This document shows positions 22,185-37,999 of a stretch of DNA of 64,000 nucleotides, piece after piece. The stretch spans positions 86,807,001-86,871,000 of the forward strand of contig NC_134106.1 in the NCBI RefSeq assembly GCF_040939455.1. The letters run 5' to 3'. A model generated the notes under the pieces. It saw nothing but the letters and a program-made list of their open reading frames with translations, did no database searches and was not told the origin of the DNA. The position numbers were made by a program, and so were the translations under genes. Source of the DNA: Microcebus murinus (Eukaryota; Chordata; Mammalia; Primates; Cheirogaleidae). The stretch's first letter is position 1. Each line of letters starts with the position of its first letter.

Positions 22185-22880
22185 CCTGGCATTGAGCCTC
22201 TGAAAACCCTTGGAGTTTCCTGAGTGGTAGGACTTTGTTGTGCTAATGAGGCAATGGTGGGCCCCTAGGCAGCCTCAAGATGGGAGCTGGTCACCAGAAA
22301 GACCAGCCAGGTAATTAGAGGTTGGGGACTTTGAGCCACCTGACCTTTGAGGAAGAGGGGAGGGGGACTGGACGTTGAGATCAGTCACATGGTCAATGGT
22401 TTAATCATGCCCACATAATGAAACCCCAGTAAAAACTCTGGACTCTGAGGCTCCCAGAGCTTCCTGGTTGGTGAACATAATTGACGTGCCAGGAGAGTGA
22501 GGTGCCTGATTCCATGAGGAGAGGGTGCTGAAGCTGTGCATCTGGGACCCTCCTGTATGTATATGCTTTACAATAAAACTGCAGTTGTAAGTATAGTGCT
22601 TTCCTGAGTTCTGCTCATTGTTTCAGTGAATTATCAAACTGAGGCAGCCATGGGAACCCTTGAATTCATAGCCAGGCAGTCAGAAGTGCAAGTGCCTTGG
22701 GGACCCTTTGAGACTTGTGGCTGGTGATTGAAGTGGGAGGTGGGCAGTCTGTGGTGAACTTGGCTTTTAATCTGTGGCATCTGCACCAACTCCAGATAGT
22801 GTCAGAATTGAATTGTCGCATACACTGTTGGTGTCAGGCCAGTTTGAGTGGAACCAGAATATCTCATTATCTATTCAAAA
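22185..22880 (+). mobile_element. Old mammalian LTR, family not assigned
   Basis: The block 'cccagagcttcctggttggt', 'cctgattccatgaggagagg', 'acaataaaactgcagttgta' and 'ctttcctgagttctgctcat' reads as the U3-R-U5 of a long LTR, with poly(A) signal AATAAA near 22572. I recognise it as a common old mammalian LTR but will not name the subfamily. Confidence 0.6.
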
Positions 22881-23860
22881 CTTGATATCGAAGATGTAAT
22901 ACACAATTATCATTTTGGATTTCTTTCCCTTCAAATTCCTTTTAGCTGCAAGATCTGATAGGTTACCATGAATGTTGTTACTTCTTTTCTGTTGTACTCA
23001 TGCTCTCTGAGAACAGCATGGTTTGGGAAACTGTCTTCGGTAGGGGCCTGATGGAAAATAAAAGGCATGCTCGGCTGGAATTTTTAAAGAGAGTTTCAAG
23101 TGAAGACATGATTTTGAAAAGAATAGACAGGATTAAGGGAACAGCAGAAAATGCGGAGGCACTTAGGGAAGCACATACCATCCTGGAGCCTGGTGCCTGG
23201 CTGGCAGAGAGCCATGGAGAGGGCCGATCTAGCAGTCCCACCCTCATGGACCAACGCAGCCACTGTGGAACCACCGCTAAGCAGGAGGAAGCAAGCCCCA
23301 ACCTCTCTCGCCTCCTACCTACCCAACATAAAGCAGAGATAAAAAGGAAACCCCCATGATTCACCTCACAGGTAGAGAATGAACTGAAGGCAAATGGATG
23401 ATATCTAGCATTGAAATGAGCGTAGGACTCCATATAAGAGACTGCTAGATTCCAGGATTATCACAGGTGGACTGATTTTCAAAAAGTCAATCAGCATTTA
23501 TTCTCTCATATAGCGTAGAGTTGACTTTGTTTTATCCTCATAGAAATCTAGGGTGTGGAATAGCTGATATCACATGATTGCTATTGCGTAAGAGGAATAT
23601 GGATTAACTGGTGATTTCACTTAGAATTTGTATGGGAAGCCTTTGCTGAGTTGGCTACATTTGTATGTTTTGTGTTCTCATTTCATTTTCCCTCATGATA
23701 CTGTAATTTAGTTTTCTACCTGCCTATTTTCCCTCCTATACCGTGAGATTTTTCAGGGCACAGACTTCCTTATATACCTTTCTGAATACTGGGCACAAAA
23801 AAATGTGAGCAAGGAATAGCAGACTATAAGTTGACTAAGCTTATTTGAAAAATAAATAAA
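22881..23860. other. Intergenic, nothing assigned
   Basis: Two opposed frames (119 codons plus at 23000; 151 codons minus at 22978-23433) overlap but neither has coding signatures or recognised similarity. Confidence 0.45.
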
Positions 23861-23864
23861 ATGC

Positions 23865-24640
23865 ATAATAATTGAAATTTAAAACAAGCCTAATGGAGAG
23901 GCTTAACACCAGATTAGACATCTCAGAAGAGGAAAAAATAAAAGGGAAGATACATTTGAAGAAATTATCTAGAATGCAGCTCAGAGAGACAGAGATATAC
24001 TTTTTTAATGCAAAAATGAGGTTAAGATATATAAAGGATAGGATGAAATCAAACACACTTGCATTTGGATTTCCAGTAGAAGAGAATAAAGAGAAGGGGG
24101 AAGAGGCATTATTCAAAGATATAATAGTTGGGAATTGATTAGGAAGCCTAACAAATTGCAAGCAGAATAAATAAATAGAAACCCAGACCTAGACACATTA
24201 TAATAGAACTTCAGACCACCAATTACAAAGGGAAGACATTAAAATAAGCCTTAATAAAGAGTCTCCCAAAAAAGATGATTAGATTGAGAGTATCTTAATT
24301 GCAGCACTAAAGGCCAGAGGCAGGGGAAGGATAGACTCAACGCATTCCCAAACTAACTGTCAGCTGTCACTGAAGATGAAGCTTGCAGTTCTTTCAAGAT
24401 GAAGGGCAAAATAAAGATATTTTCAGACAAATAAAAATTGAATTTGCCTCCAACACAGTTGCTCATTAAAGAATTATATTCAGAAAGAACTAAAGTAATC
24501 CCAGATGGAAGTTCTGAGATTTGAGTGGTAATGTGTATAATGATGCTTATATGTGGGAAAGTCAAATGAATACTGACTGCATAATACAGCGATGACAATG
24601 ACTTATAATGTTAAAATTAAGAGAAAACTAACATAGGAAG
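23865..24640 (+). mobile_element. HAL1 (half-L1) remnant
   Basis: 'aacaagcctaatggagaggc', 'atctagaatgcagctcagag', 'tttccagtagaagagaataa', 'agcagaataaataaatagaa' and 'agatattttcagacaaataa' follow the ORF1-like text of HAL1/L1. An 88-codon open piece (23872-24138) is a leftover of ORF1. There is no ORF2. Confidence 0.7.
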
Positions 24641-27590
24641 GTGGTTTAGATCAACACAGAAAATAAATGACCAGTGTTCACTATAATACCATTTATTTGC
24701 ATCATAACCACAAATGACCCATGAAGGAATAAAAGAACTGGTAAACAGTCATGATCATCTCTTTATGATTAAATATTCCTTTGCTGACATGTTTACTTAT
24801 TTTGTCATCTACCAGCAACCACTGACAAATAGGCTATGGCAAGAGCCTAAGTGTTAACACAAATTTATGGAGAAACTTAAAACTAATGATATTCTAGCAT
24901 TTTCTGTAAATTGCAAAAATAATTGGTTTTGATTGTTAGTGATCTAGCTCTTTCATCTGCTTGATAAAACTCCAGTGTTAAGCAGAATTGGAAGAACTAC
25001 TTGACATATTCTATTTTATTCATTTATTTATTCAATAATCAAACATTCATCAAGCCCTGGAGTGGCAGATCCTCATGGTGAGAGTTTTTACCCAGCTCAT
25101 GAGTGCAGCCAGGTGTCACATCTGAAGAGGAAGCTGTGTCCAAATCGGTTGCCTGTCCCTGACTTGTCTCTGCTGAGGACGAAGCCAAGATTGAGAAGAC
25201 AGAGCAGAAACCAGTAAAGATGAATTGTGCAGGTGAAGTGAGAGTACTCTCAAATTCATTTAGTACGTCTTACTGAGTGCCAATTAAGTGCCAATTAAAT
25301 CCAGTTGTTCCAGATTAAAGGAGACTCAAAAAATAGGACAACTGAATGCAACACATGATTCAGACATTTGCTGTAAATTAAGTAGATAATTGGCCAAATC
25401 TGAATAAAGTTTGTAGATTAAAATAGTATTGCCTTGAAGCTAATTTCCTTATTTCGATCGTTGTTCTGTGGTCATGTCCTCGCTTCTAGGAAATGCATGC
25501 TAAGTATCTGGGATAAGAAGCATCCCGACTATACTTACTTTCAAATCAGTCAGGGGAAAAAAGCAAGAGATAGAGAAAGATAAAGCAAATTTTTTTCCAA
25601 AAATGTTAATATTTAGGGAAACAGAATGAAAGATATATGGGAATTCTTCTTGTTACTACAGCTTACATTTAAAAAAGGTAAAAGAACAAAACTATTATGC
25701 TAGAGTTAAGATATAGGCTTTTCAAGTATTCCTAGTGCTTGCTAAAAGCAAATGAAGTTTATTTAAAGAAAGGGGTAAACACTAGGCTTCTCTCTGAAAA
25801 TAATTGCCAAATGAGGCGTAACTTTTCCCTGAAATTTTCATTTTTATGTTCCATAAAAGCAGGCTCAGGTTCCAAATTCCTCACCAGGTGTGCACATGTG
25901 ATGTGTTTGGACTGGTGTGGGTTTTGTTTCCCCTGAAGGTGACCTGCAGAGTGGAAAGGATAACAGTGATCTCATTGCTGGCCTCCTGTGCTCTCTTTCC
26001 ATTCACCAGCTTAAAAATCATATTTATCTTTCAAACGTGTGTCAATAACATCAATTCCTGATTTCCGCATTTAATATACATTTCCCAAGAGTAGCTTTGC
26101 ACAATAATACCAAAAAGAAAAAGAAAAAAAAAAGCTGTTTTGAATGGAGACTCAATAACAGGGCTCAATTCCCTTTTAGGTTCTTTTAATGGCTCATTCA
26201 TGAAGGCTTGATCTCAACTCCAAAAATGGAAAAAAAAACAAAAAAAAACCCCCAAAAACCCACAGTTGTAAATGCCTAGGAAATAATTGTATTGCTGAAA
26301 TGATTCTCTTGTAAGACTCTCTGGTTCTTCTGCCAACCCCCTGAGATAATGTTTCTTGGAATAAATAGAGATCAAAGACTTCTTTTTACCTCTGGTAGAA
26401 TCTGGCCATGCTCCAAACAGAGCAGGGAACCAGCAGATGTTGCTACTGGCCAGACCCCTTCGTGGCAGCCACCAGGGCAATCCAAGAGACGGTGCCTGGA
26501 TTTCCTACCAATATTCTTCACAGAAGGGGCTGGTTGTTTACAACTTAGAATGCTTTTTGTTGTCGTATATTCCTTTCGCATGTCAAGGTAGTTAGATCTG
26601 CAGCACTGCCTCCTTTGCAGATATTCACTCATATTTTCAAGTGCTTTTATTCTCTACCTTCTGAATTGAGAAATTGATAGTCAGTGATGGATTTAAGCAT
26701 CAGGCCAAATCTAGGCTAAAAAAAAGAAAAATCAGCTGTTTTACTGTCTTACTGGACATTGTGGAAAAGAAAATTCCTCCAAAATATTCTGTAGGCTTTA
26801 ATTAAATGTTATTGGACTCTAGAAATCATGTGAGGTCATCTTGAGGCTTTGATCTACCTTTTATAAAAGGTTATTACCAGCTCATTCATGTTTTCTAATA
26901 ATACTAGATTAAGAGCAAAAGAGAACTCAAATAAATTCCTTCTTAACAAAGCTGGGAATTTTTCTTCCTCTGACTTCTATGAAAGCATACACCAAATAGA
27001 ATGGAGGGTACACGCAGATGCTAAGGAATTATATGATTCCTTTTGTTTTCAAAGGCTGAATCTACTTTAATATTTAATTTTTCCTCATAGTAGCCCTGAC
27101 GAGTAACCATGTATTTCAGGATCCCTTCTCTAAACACAGGTGAACTTATGCCCAATAACTGACTCATCAAATCCAGGCAAGATTGCAGCGTGGCAGTGTG
27201 GCAGCTTCCAACTGCTCCTGTGAATCACAGCCATACTCAATCCTTTCTAAGGGGAAAGCTCAGTTGCTTGGGCTCCGTTTTCATCCTGTCTGACTACTGT
27301 TTACTGAACAGTCATTCCCAACCCTTAAGCCTGGAGGCCCAGCCTGTGCTGGGTGTAGGTAGGTGTAGGTGTATCGGGAAGGACTGAGTCATGACTGAGT
27401 GCCTGTCCACACCCCTGGCCCTCCTTCCACATCTCCTCTTAAAACCCTCTGACATGTCGAGCTTCTAAAAAAAAAAAACCCTCTGACACTTAGAGACTAT
27501 TGCTTTTACCTGGGGCTTACCAAAAGATAGAAATTGAGGGTAGATCTTCTATAATTACTGAAAAAAATAAGGTGGAGAAAGAAAGGAGAT
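24641..27590. other. Intergenic, mostly unassigned
   Basis: No exon or RNA gene found. About 25290-25440 ('ttccagattaaaggagactc', 'ttggccaaatctgaataaag') resembles an old L1 3'UTR piece. The remainder is ordinary non-repetitive or unrecognised DNA. Confidence 0.4.
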
Positions 27591-27594
27591 GCCT

Positions 27595-28135
27595 AAGATG
27601 TACACGGCAGATAATGGCTTCCAAGCATGGACTGGCTGGGTACATACCCCAAAGAATTGAAAGAAGGGACTTGGACAGATATGTGTACACCAGGGTTCAC
27701 AGCAGCATTATTCACAATAGCCAAAAGGTGGAAACAACCCAAACGTCCACTGAAGGATGAATGGATAACCTAAATGTAGTACATACAAGGAAATCCTGTC
27801 ACATGCTACAACATGGATGAACCTTGGAGACATGCTTAGTGAAATAAGCCAGTCACAAGAAGTTAAATACTGTATGGCTCCACTTATATGAGGTGCCCAG
27901 AGTAGTCAAATTCATAGAGACAGAAAGTAGAATGGCGGTTGCTAAGGGGACAGGGGGGTTGGGAGGTTATTTTTTAATGGGCACAGTTTTAGTTGGGGAA
28001 GATGAAAAAGTTCTCCAGATGGATGGTAGTGATGATTGCACAGTGTGAATGTACTTAATATCACTGAACTGTGCACTTAAAAATGGTTAAAATGTTAAAT
28101 TGTATGCTCTATATACTTTATCACACTTGGAAAAA
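27595..28135 (+). mobile_element. LINE-1 3' end (L1M-type)
   Basis: 'acagcagcattattcacaat', 'agccaaaaggtggaaacaac', 'gatgaatggataacctaaat', 'taagccagtcacaagaagtt' and 'cacttaaaaatggttaaaat' are textbook L1M ORF2-end and 3'UTR phrases in plus orientation. Confidence 0.88.
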
Positions 28136-29125
28136 ACTCATATGGATTGAGGAATAAAGGGACAATATTCTAGCCAGTTATGTAAATAGAAGAGATAGGC
28201 TCTTTATTTCTCAAATAATCTTTTTTTTTTTTTGTCCTTTGGCTATTTGAAATGCATTTAAAAAAGAAATTAGGATTAATAAAGAGAACTGAGTAATAGC
28301 CACTTAATGAGTGGTTCAGGGTATTTCAGCCAGATGGTGTGCTTTGGCAGCTGAACATTGGCCCCTGCAGAAGTGTCATGCCGTAAGCAGGAAATAAAAG
28401 TCCCTTGTGTGTGCACAAAACAACACTTTATTTGGAGTCCAGGGGAAATCTGCTAATATCTTCTGATAAGTCAGAAGACAAAATCTTCCCACTAAGCCCA
28501 AAGCTGTCACCAGATAATTTTTTTCTCCTCTAGGCAGACTGCCTCATTTCTAGCTTTCTTTTTTCTAACTTTACTTTCAGATATCATCATCTTTTTCCTC
28601 CCAGGTTTGCAAAGCTCTACCACTAGCATTTAATTGATTACTACTACTTAATTAAACCATATATACAATGGACCGTAGTGCTATGTGTACCAAAAAGTAC
28701 AACACAAGGTTCTTGTTCTCAGGAACTTATAACCTAGAAAGGCAGGAAAGTCACGTGCACATAGAAAGGTAACTGACAATATCAGTGCTGAAAGTGAGAT
28801 ACACACACACGTTATTGATGAACAGAGAAGGGAAGATTTTATAAGGTGAGGAGCATGAGAAAAAATGAGACGTAGGCTAAAGTGTGTGTGATGTGTAGAA
28901 ACCATATACTTTGAGTGATGACAGAAGGCTTGATTCCGGCCCAGGATAGTACAACGCATGTACTCAAAGTCTGGAGTCTGCATCTCACATTGGAAGATAA
29001 AAAATAGTCTCCCAATTTGGCTAGAACAAAAAGCATGTGCCAAGCAGTAGCAGATAAGGTTGGAATTAAGAATTGTCAAAGGATTGTGAGCCTTGAGAAC
29101 TAAAGACAATATCTTGTACGAAATG
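28136..29125. other. Intergenic, nothing assigned
   Basis: No recognised feature. A 142-codon minus frame (28681-29109) shows no domain and no codon bias. Confidence 0.45.
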
Positions 29126-29800
29126 GTTGGCTCTTAGTGGTCTGTTGTTAACTTTTCATTTTGGAAATTGTCAAAAGTATGGAAAGGGGTATATAGGTAT
29201 GAACTCAAATGTACCCACAAACCAGCTTTCACAATTATCAACATTTTGGTCAAATCACCTTTCATTTATTACCCTGCCAACTTCCCTCTTCTCCTGTTAT
29301 TTTAAAGCAAATCCAAGATATTAATTTCATCTGTAAATATTTACATCTCTAAAAGATGAGCATTCTATAAAATATATATATACACAAAACCAAAATAGCA
29401 TTATCACATTGAAAAATTAGCGATGATTTCTTAATATCATCAAATATTGGCAGTGTTCAAGTTTCCCCAATTTCTCCATAATTTTAGCTTTTTTTCAAAT
29501 TAGAATCCAAATAAGGATTATGCATTACAGTTGGCTCATATGTCTTTTAAGTCTCTTTCCATTTATAGTTTTTTCCCCCACCCCATAATCATCTTTTAAA
29601 AAAAATCTTGTATTTATTTGTTAAAGACACTGGGTCATTTTTCCTGTGGAGTTTCTGCACTCTAAATTTTTCTGACTGCATCCTCATGGTGTCATTTAAC
29701 ATGTTCTTCTATCACTTATATTTCCTGTAATTCAGTATTTATATCTGGAGGATTGTCAAGTCATATGTCAACTCATAGTCAAGTTCCATTTTGGCAAGAA
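29126..29800 (-). mobile_element. Old L1 3' end, antisense member of an inverted pair
   Basis: 'caaaagtatggaaaggggta', 'caatttctccataattttag' and 'cctgtggagtttctgcactc' follow reverse L1M/L1ME 3' text. A part (about 29630-29705) is the reverse complement of about 30255-30335. Confidence 0.6.
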
Positions 29801-30099
29801 TAAGTCATAGATGCTGTTGTATATTTTTATCAGGAGACACCTAATATCTATTACTGTTTGTATGTATAAGTGTGATGTCAGCAGCTATTGAAGATCAGTG
29901 CCCACATGCATTCTTTCATTAGGGGCTGCAAAAGGGTGATCTTCTGATTCTGGGCTCTGATTACCAAAAAAAATTTCCACAGGATCTTTAAAATTACAGC
30001 ACCATTTTGTTAATTTAACTAGAAAGGATTCTGAAATATAGACTACTTAAAAGTGAGAAAGACATTTGAGCCCACAGATCAACTATAGCTTCACTAAAA

Positions 30100-30905
30100 C
30101 TGGGACTACAGACATGATGTTCTTGCTGGTGGAATGTGATAGGAAGTTTTCTGCACCACCTATGTAGTATTCCTGCTATAAAAATGGAACCTAAATCTCA
30201 TTAAGCCTGTAGAACTAGCTTAGCTTCTAGTTGAAATAGCAGGGGACAGTGAAACAATTTAAATGACACCATGAGGATGTCGTCAACCAATTCAGAATAT
30301 GGAAGACTCCACAGGGCAAATGACCAGGTGCCCCCAAAATCAATGGCATAAAAAGAGGGGAGGGACAGCTATAAAAGAGATTTAACATTTTCTGCCATTA
30401 ATTTACACAAAAAAAGAGAAGACAAAAATAATAAAAGAAAAAAATATAAAGAAAAAAAAAGAGACAACATATTAGCCAAATGTAAGATGCAGAATTTATT
30501 TGGACACTGATTCCAACAAAAGCATTGTAAAAATATGTTATTAAGACATATGTATGGTATGAAGGGTTTATTATTAACTTTGTTAGGCATGGTAACGATA
30601 CCGTGGTTATGCTTCCTAAAAATTCCGTCTATTCCAGAGGGTGGAAACCCACAGGAGCAAACCAACTGCAGATGCATACTGCTGTGTTTACAGGTAAAAA
30701 TGACATGATATAAGGGATTTGCTTTAAAATATTCCAAAACAAAGGAAATTACCTATGTATGTGGGAAAGTAGATAAAAACCACATAGGCAAAATGCTGAT
30801 AATTTTAAGGCTGGATGCTGAGTATATTAAGATATATTATTCTAGTTTGTATATTTTTGAAAACTTCTGTAATAAAAAGGTTTTTCTTTTAAAAATATTA
30901 AACAA
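30100..30905 (+). mobile_element. Old L1 3' end, sense member of an inverted pair
   Basis: 'aaatgacaccatgaggatg', 'gactccacagggcaaatgac' and the final 'acttctgtaataaaaaggtt' give the plus-strand end of an L1M/L1ME-like element. It shares homology in inverted orientation with 29126-29800. Confidence 0.6.
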
Positions 30906-32495
30906 AATGTAAAAACAAACTATTGAGGGAGAGGAAGGGAGGGAGGGAAGTTTTGCAAAATAATCTAGGTGACAGAGAAGGTGCCTTGCATTCTGGTTCT
31001 GTCAGTGAGATGGTGAGAATGGGGTGAATTGGGGATGTATTTGCGGAGTAGAGACCATTTTTAGTGGTATTAGGAAGGGAGAAATCAATTATGGGTCTCA
31101 GATTTTTGGCTTTGAGCGACTGGGAGGATGGCCGTGAATAGTCAGGAAGAAGGAAGAAAATCAGGAGAAGCGGGCAGAGCTCAGAAGTTCAGTTTTGGCT
31201 TTGCAGAGTTTGAGATGGCCAAGTGGAAATGTGAATCCATGGTTATTCATCCAGCCCTGGCACTCAGGGGAGTTGTGGGACCTGGGGACATACCTTTAGG
31301 AGTCATCAGTCCACAGACGGCATTGAAAACCATGGTCTATGGTCGGGTCACTTAAGGGAGAGAGTAGATTAAAGAAAAGTATCTGTGTTAGAGTTGGAAT
31401 TTTTCAGAATCTAGAGATGAATGTTGAAACTCATCTGCAAAATCTCTCCAAAGCGAAAAAGGAAAGCGGGTTTTAGCAACCACATCCAAGCTGTGAATTG
31501 GCTCCTGTGTTCTCTCTATCCCGAGGGTACCTGGAACGCTGTTGCCTGCTGCCTCTGGGGTGTCCCAGCAACTGCCTGGATGCAGCATGGGACTGGAATT
31601 TCAGCTGCAGCCTCCCTACGTGGGGCTGGCATCTAAACCTGGACCTTGTTTTCTGCCCTGCCTCCGAGGGCTACTTGTCAATATTTGATTTCTAGATCAC
31701 AGGATCACAAGCCCCAAAGCCTAGCACTTAAAACAAACAGAGGAGGAAGTCAACAAAAACCACTCATGTAAAACTGTCTACTTTTAGGGACTTTTCCCTG
31801 GTTAGTTTGCTGCTGCAGTTCCCACCCCCAGGAATAGCGCTGCAGTGCTAACTCTGAGCAGCTTTTGTTTGCCTTCCCACTGTGTGGCCCCAAAGGACAA
31901 TGCCAGGATTTACAGGCTAGTGGGATCCTAAATGTCAGTGTGAATGCCAGCGGCAAGGTTACTCTTCAGTCTCTAGGCAAAATCCTTCCCTAGCATTTTT
32001 TTTTTTTTTTTACTTCTAAGGCACTCCTTCATGGGCCCAGCGAAGTTAATTCCTTGATTGCTATCTTGGAGCCTTGTTAACATAATGTAAATGCTACAGA
32101 CTGGAGGACAGAGGTGGGGGTGGGGCACACATTGCAAATCCTCTCCAATTAATAAGTAAATTCAGTGACGTCAGTCTGGAAAAGCAAGTTATCTTAGTGA
32201 CTTGGCAAAGTGGGGCACCCCACCCCTTCTGCCCAAATCCCTGGTCGGTGATACGTGAAATTCACCCTTTTAGCTTAGGATTTTGTTCTCTGTGTAAAGC
32301 CAATTGCTGCTGCCATTAGTAAGTGAAACCATGTCTTATTAAAATAAATCCAGGTCCTCCCAAGTTTATGTCTGAAAGGAGACTTTCTGCAGGAGGGGGA
32401 CGCTGTGCTAAGCTTCTGCAGGGTGGCTCTGCCTGCAGGCTGCCCAGTGGCCTCAAGATAGATTGCTGAGATGTGGGATAGCTTCGTGGTCCTGG
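30906..32495. other. Intergenic, weak old-repeat traces
   Basis: About 31000-31370 resembles a common old interspersed repeat ('cagttttggctttgcagagtttgag' region) that I cannot name. The rest is unassigned. No exon is defended. Confidence 0.4.
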
Positions 32496-32499
32496 TGCC

Positions 32500-32698
32500 T
32501 GGACTCAGAAGTCAGCCTGTCTGGATTGGAATTCCTGACCCATCCCTTAACTGTGTGGACCAACCTCTTTCTGCCTCGATTTCCACATCAGTTAAAGAGG
32601 GATATTAATAGTGCCTACCTCGTAGAGCTGCTTGGAGGTTAGAATTTGTAAATCTCATTAAAGCTCCTAGAGTTGTGTCTGCACATAGTAAACCGGCG
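32500..32698 (+). repeat. MIR SINE
   Basis: 'agcctgtctggattggaatt', 'ttaactgtgtggaccaacct', 'gatttccacatcagttaaag' and 'agtgcctacctcgtagagct' match the MIR order with moderate decay. Confidence 0.8.
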
Positions 32699-33675
32699 TG
32701 AGTGTTAGTTGTAACTGATTATGGCTGTCACCCGCATGCTGGCTCCTGCATGCTGGGGTGTACTATTTTAAACCTTCTGCTCAAAGTATGGACAAAACCC
32801 TTATTCCTCTCGGCACAGCCAAGAAAAGCTGCAAGACTCCAAAAATCTTCACTAAGACACAAGGGAGAGCCCAGGGAATCTGAAACCTGATACCTGCTGA
32901 GCACTGGGGCTGGCAGAGGCTCAGGCTCCCAACCTTCCCTCCTCAGGCATCCTGGTCCTCCGGAGTATGACCTGCCGTGCCCTTACCCTAGGCTACATTC
33001 TGGTGTTGGCTGTATTTCTGGTCTCCTTCCTGATGACTGACCCTTATCCTTTATGCAAGTCCTGACTTCATCCAGGAAGTGACTCTGAGTTCAGAGGATC
33101 CAGGGTTAGGTGAGTGAAGGACTCACCTCAGTGCAAAATATGGGGGTGGTGGGGGGGGGGCAGTCATCCAGATAAATAATATTTTGCAGATAAATAATAT
33201 TTTGGTGCAGTATTTTTAAAAAATCAAATGACTGCAAAAAAAAAAAGCCCATGACAAATAAAATATTGCTATTTCAAATTCAGACAATCGATTTGATGGT
33301 GCCATGCTGAGCCATATTGGAACCTTAGGCAAAATGAATGATGTGCTCCTCTGTATACATGTTTTCATATATTTGTAAATGACAAATAACTTTAATAAGA
33401 TTGTTTAAGGGTTTGCTTTTCTCAAGGTAAAATGATAAGAAATTCTGTTTGGAGTATAAGTGAAATAAATAGTTACATTTAAAACAATGCTGTGAGTTTT
33501 AATAAACCAAGTTTTCCAATGTTCAGTATTTTTGCACTACTTGATTATTTTAGGGAATAAAAAGACCCTGAAAAATACATAAAAACCTTTACCTTTTTGC
33601 CTGACCCACTGGAGATCTGCCTGTGCAAGTGGCCCCCTTGGGTGGTGTCAGCACAGCCAGTGGCTCTCCTCACTT
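32699..33675. other. Intergenic, nothing assigned
   Basis: No feature recognised apart from a run of twelve G near 33149. Confidence 0.45.
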
Positions 33676-33689
33676 AAGCACCTTCCTTT

Positions 33690-34560
<871 letters not shown>

Positions 34561-34815
34561 GAAGCCAATTGACTCATCCTCAGGTCTCAGTTTAAACATC
34601 ACTTCTTTGGGGATCCTTCCCTGATCCCCAGACTGAAGTGAGTCTCCCCAAAATTATTTAATCAAATGTAATCTAAGAATATTTTAGTGTCTGTCTTCTC
34701 TGCTAGAATGGAAGCTCCCTGCGGGCAGGGGCCTGCATCTGTTTGCTCTCCATTCCACCATCCCCAGAATCTAGTACAGAGAGGGGCAATGCCAGCTGTT
34801 TAATAAATACTAGTT
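34561..34815 (+). mobile_element. L2 3'-end fragment
   Basis: 'tttaaacatcacttctttgg', 'atccttccctgatccccaga', 'agaatggaagctccctgcgg' and 'tgtttaataaatactagttt' match the LINE-2 3' end order. Confidence 0.65.
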
Positions 34816-36784
<1,969 letters not shown>

Positions 36785-37372
36785 CAGTGTTGCCACCCAA
36801 CCAGGTTCATCCGCCCGCTGCCCAAGAAGCAGCCAATACGCTGAGTCAGCAGGGTTTACAAGGTGGAGAAAGAGTCTTTATTCTGCATAGCGCTAAGCGG
36901 GAAGATGAGAGAAATTTCTCAAATCTGCCTCCCCAGGAATTTGGGAGGTAGGGTTTTTCAGGGTAGTTTAGCAGGCAGGGGATTAGGTAATTGGGGCAGA
37001 ATTATAGGGGTGTGGAAATCATCTCCTTGTGTTGCTCCAATCCCTGGGATCACAATTCCAGTTGAGTCAGTTTCTTGGTCTGGGCCACCGCTCTGGGTGG
37101 GTCAATGGATTCCCTGGAATGTGGGGCCTGGAAGATATCTTCAAAACTACCTTTAGGTTCCCAAAAGGCGATGTTATATACAGAGAAAGTTAAGAGTCTT
37201 TATGGACAGCAGCTATGGGGAGAAGTTAAGAATCTTTATGACCACCAGCTGCCAGTGGCTCCAAAGTAGCAATATTATCATTGTTAAACAATTATCATTG
37301 ATAAACGATTATTATCATTGTTTTTAGCTAGGCCCTTATCAGTTCTCACCTTGCACCCTGTTACTGAAGGGC
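36785..37372 (-). mobile_element. Probable retroviral LTR, antisense
   Basis: Read on the minus strand the block has a TATA-like GTATATAAC (plus-strand gttatatac near 37172) and a poly(A) signal AATAAA (plus tttatt near 36877) before 'gactctttctccaccttgta'. This order is that of an LTR. Edges and any target duplication were not found. Confidence 0.45.
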
Positions 37373-37999
37373 GGTTTCAGCACTGCCTCCCATAGGCCAG
37401 CCTGGCTGGAGGCTGGCAGGGGAGTCCGCGAAGTACATTCGGTGGGGACAATCCCAGTGTTGTAGAGCAGACAGAGGAGGGCGGGAGGTCCCTGAGTGTG
37501 GTGGCAAACAGCCGGCACAAGCACATCTTTGCTGCCAGTGCCCGTTCTCATGGTTCTACACATATGTAACTCCCACCAGGACCACCTCTCCTTCATGCGC
37601 CCTCTCCCCTCAAACCGAGAGACACAAATCCCAGCAATCCCTGGGTCCCTCTCAAAGTCCAGGCAGTGATACACAGCCCTGCCGTGGGAGCACGTGTTGC
37701 TTTGGGTGGCCTACCTGCCATCCTGTGGACTGCATGCGTTAAGTGCCACCAGTTCTCAACTGACGTACCAGGCAGCAGGTAAAGTGGAATGATATATGTG
37801 TGCCTATGAGGTTTTTTAATTAATGTTATTTATTATATTTTATATTCTATTTGATTTATTTTACTGTTTAAAACAATTGCAGTTCTCATTTCTGTAACTG
37901 TCATGAAGTTGATATCACTTTTTTCCCCCTCACTTCCCATTCCCAGTTCCCTTTGGTGGTTGGGGTCTTTACCTGGTAGGATGACGCAAGCCTTAACTT
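37373..37999. other. Unassigned, possibly retroviral-derived
   Basis: Lies between an LTR-like block and an ERVL-type pol segment, so it may be part of one decayed provirus. I see no recognisable motif in it. Confidence 0.3.

Noticed and set aside
22978..23433. 151-codon minus and 119-codon plus overlapping frames
   Set aside because: Antisense overlap, no domain, no codon preference or splice context.
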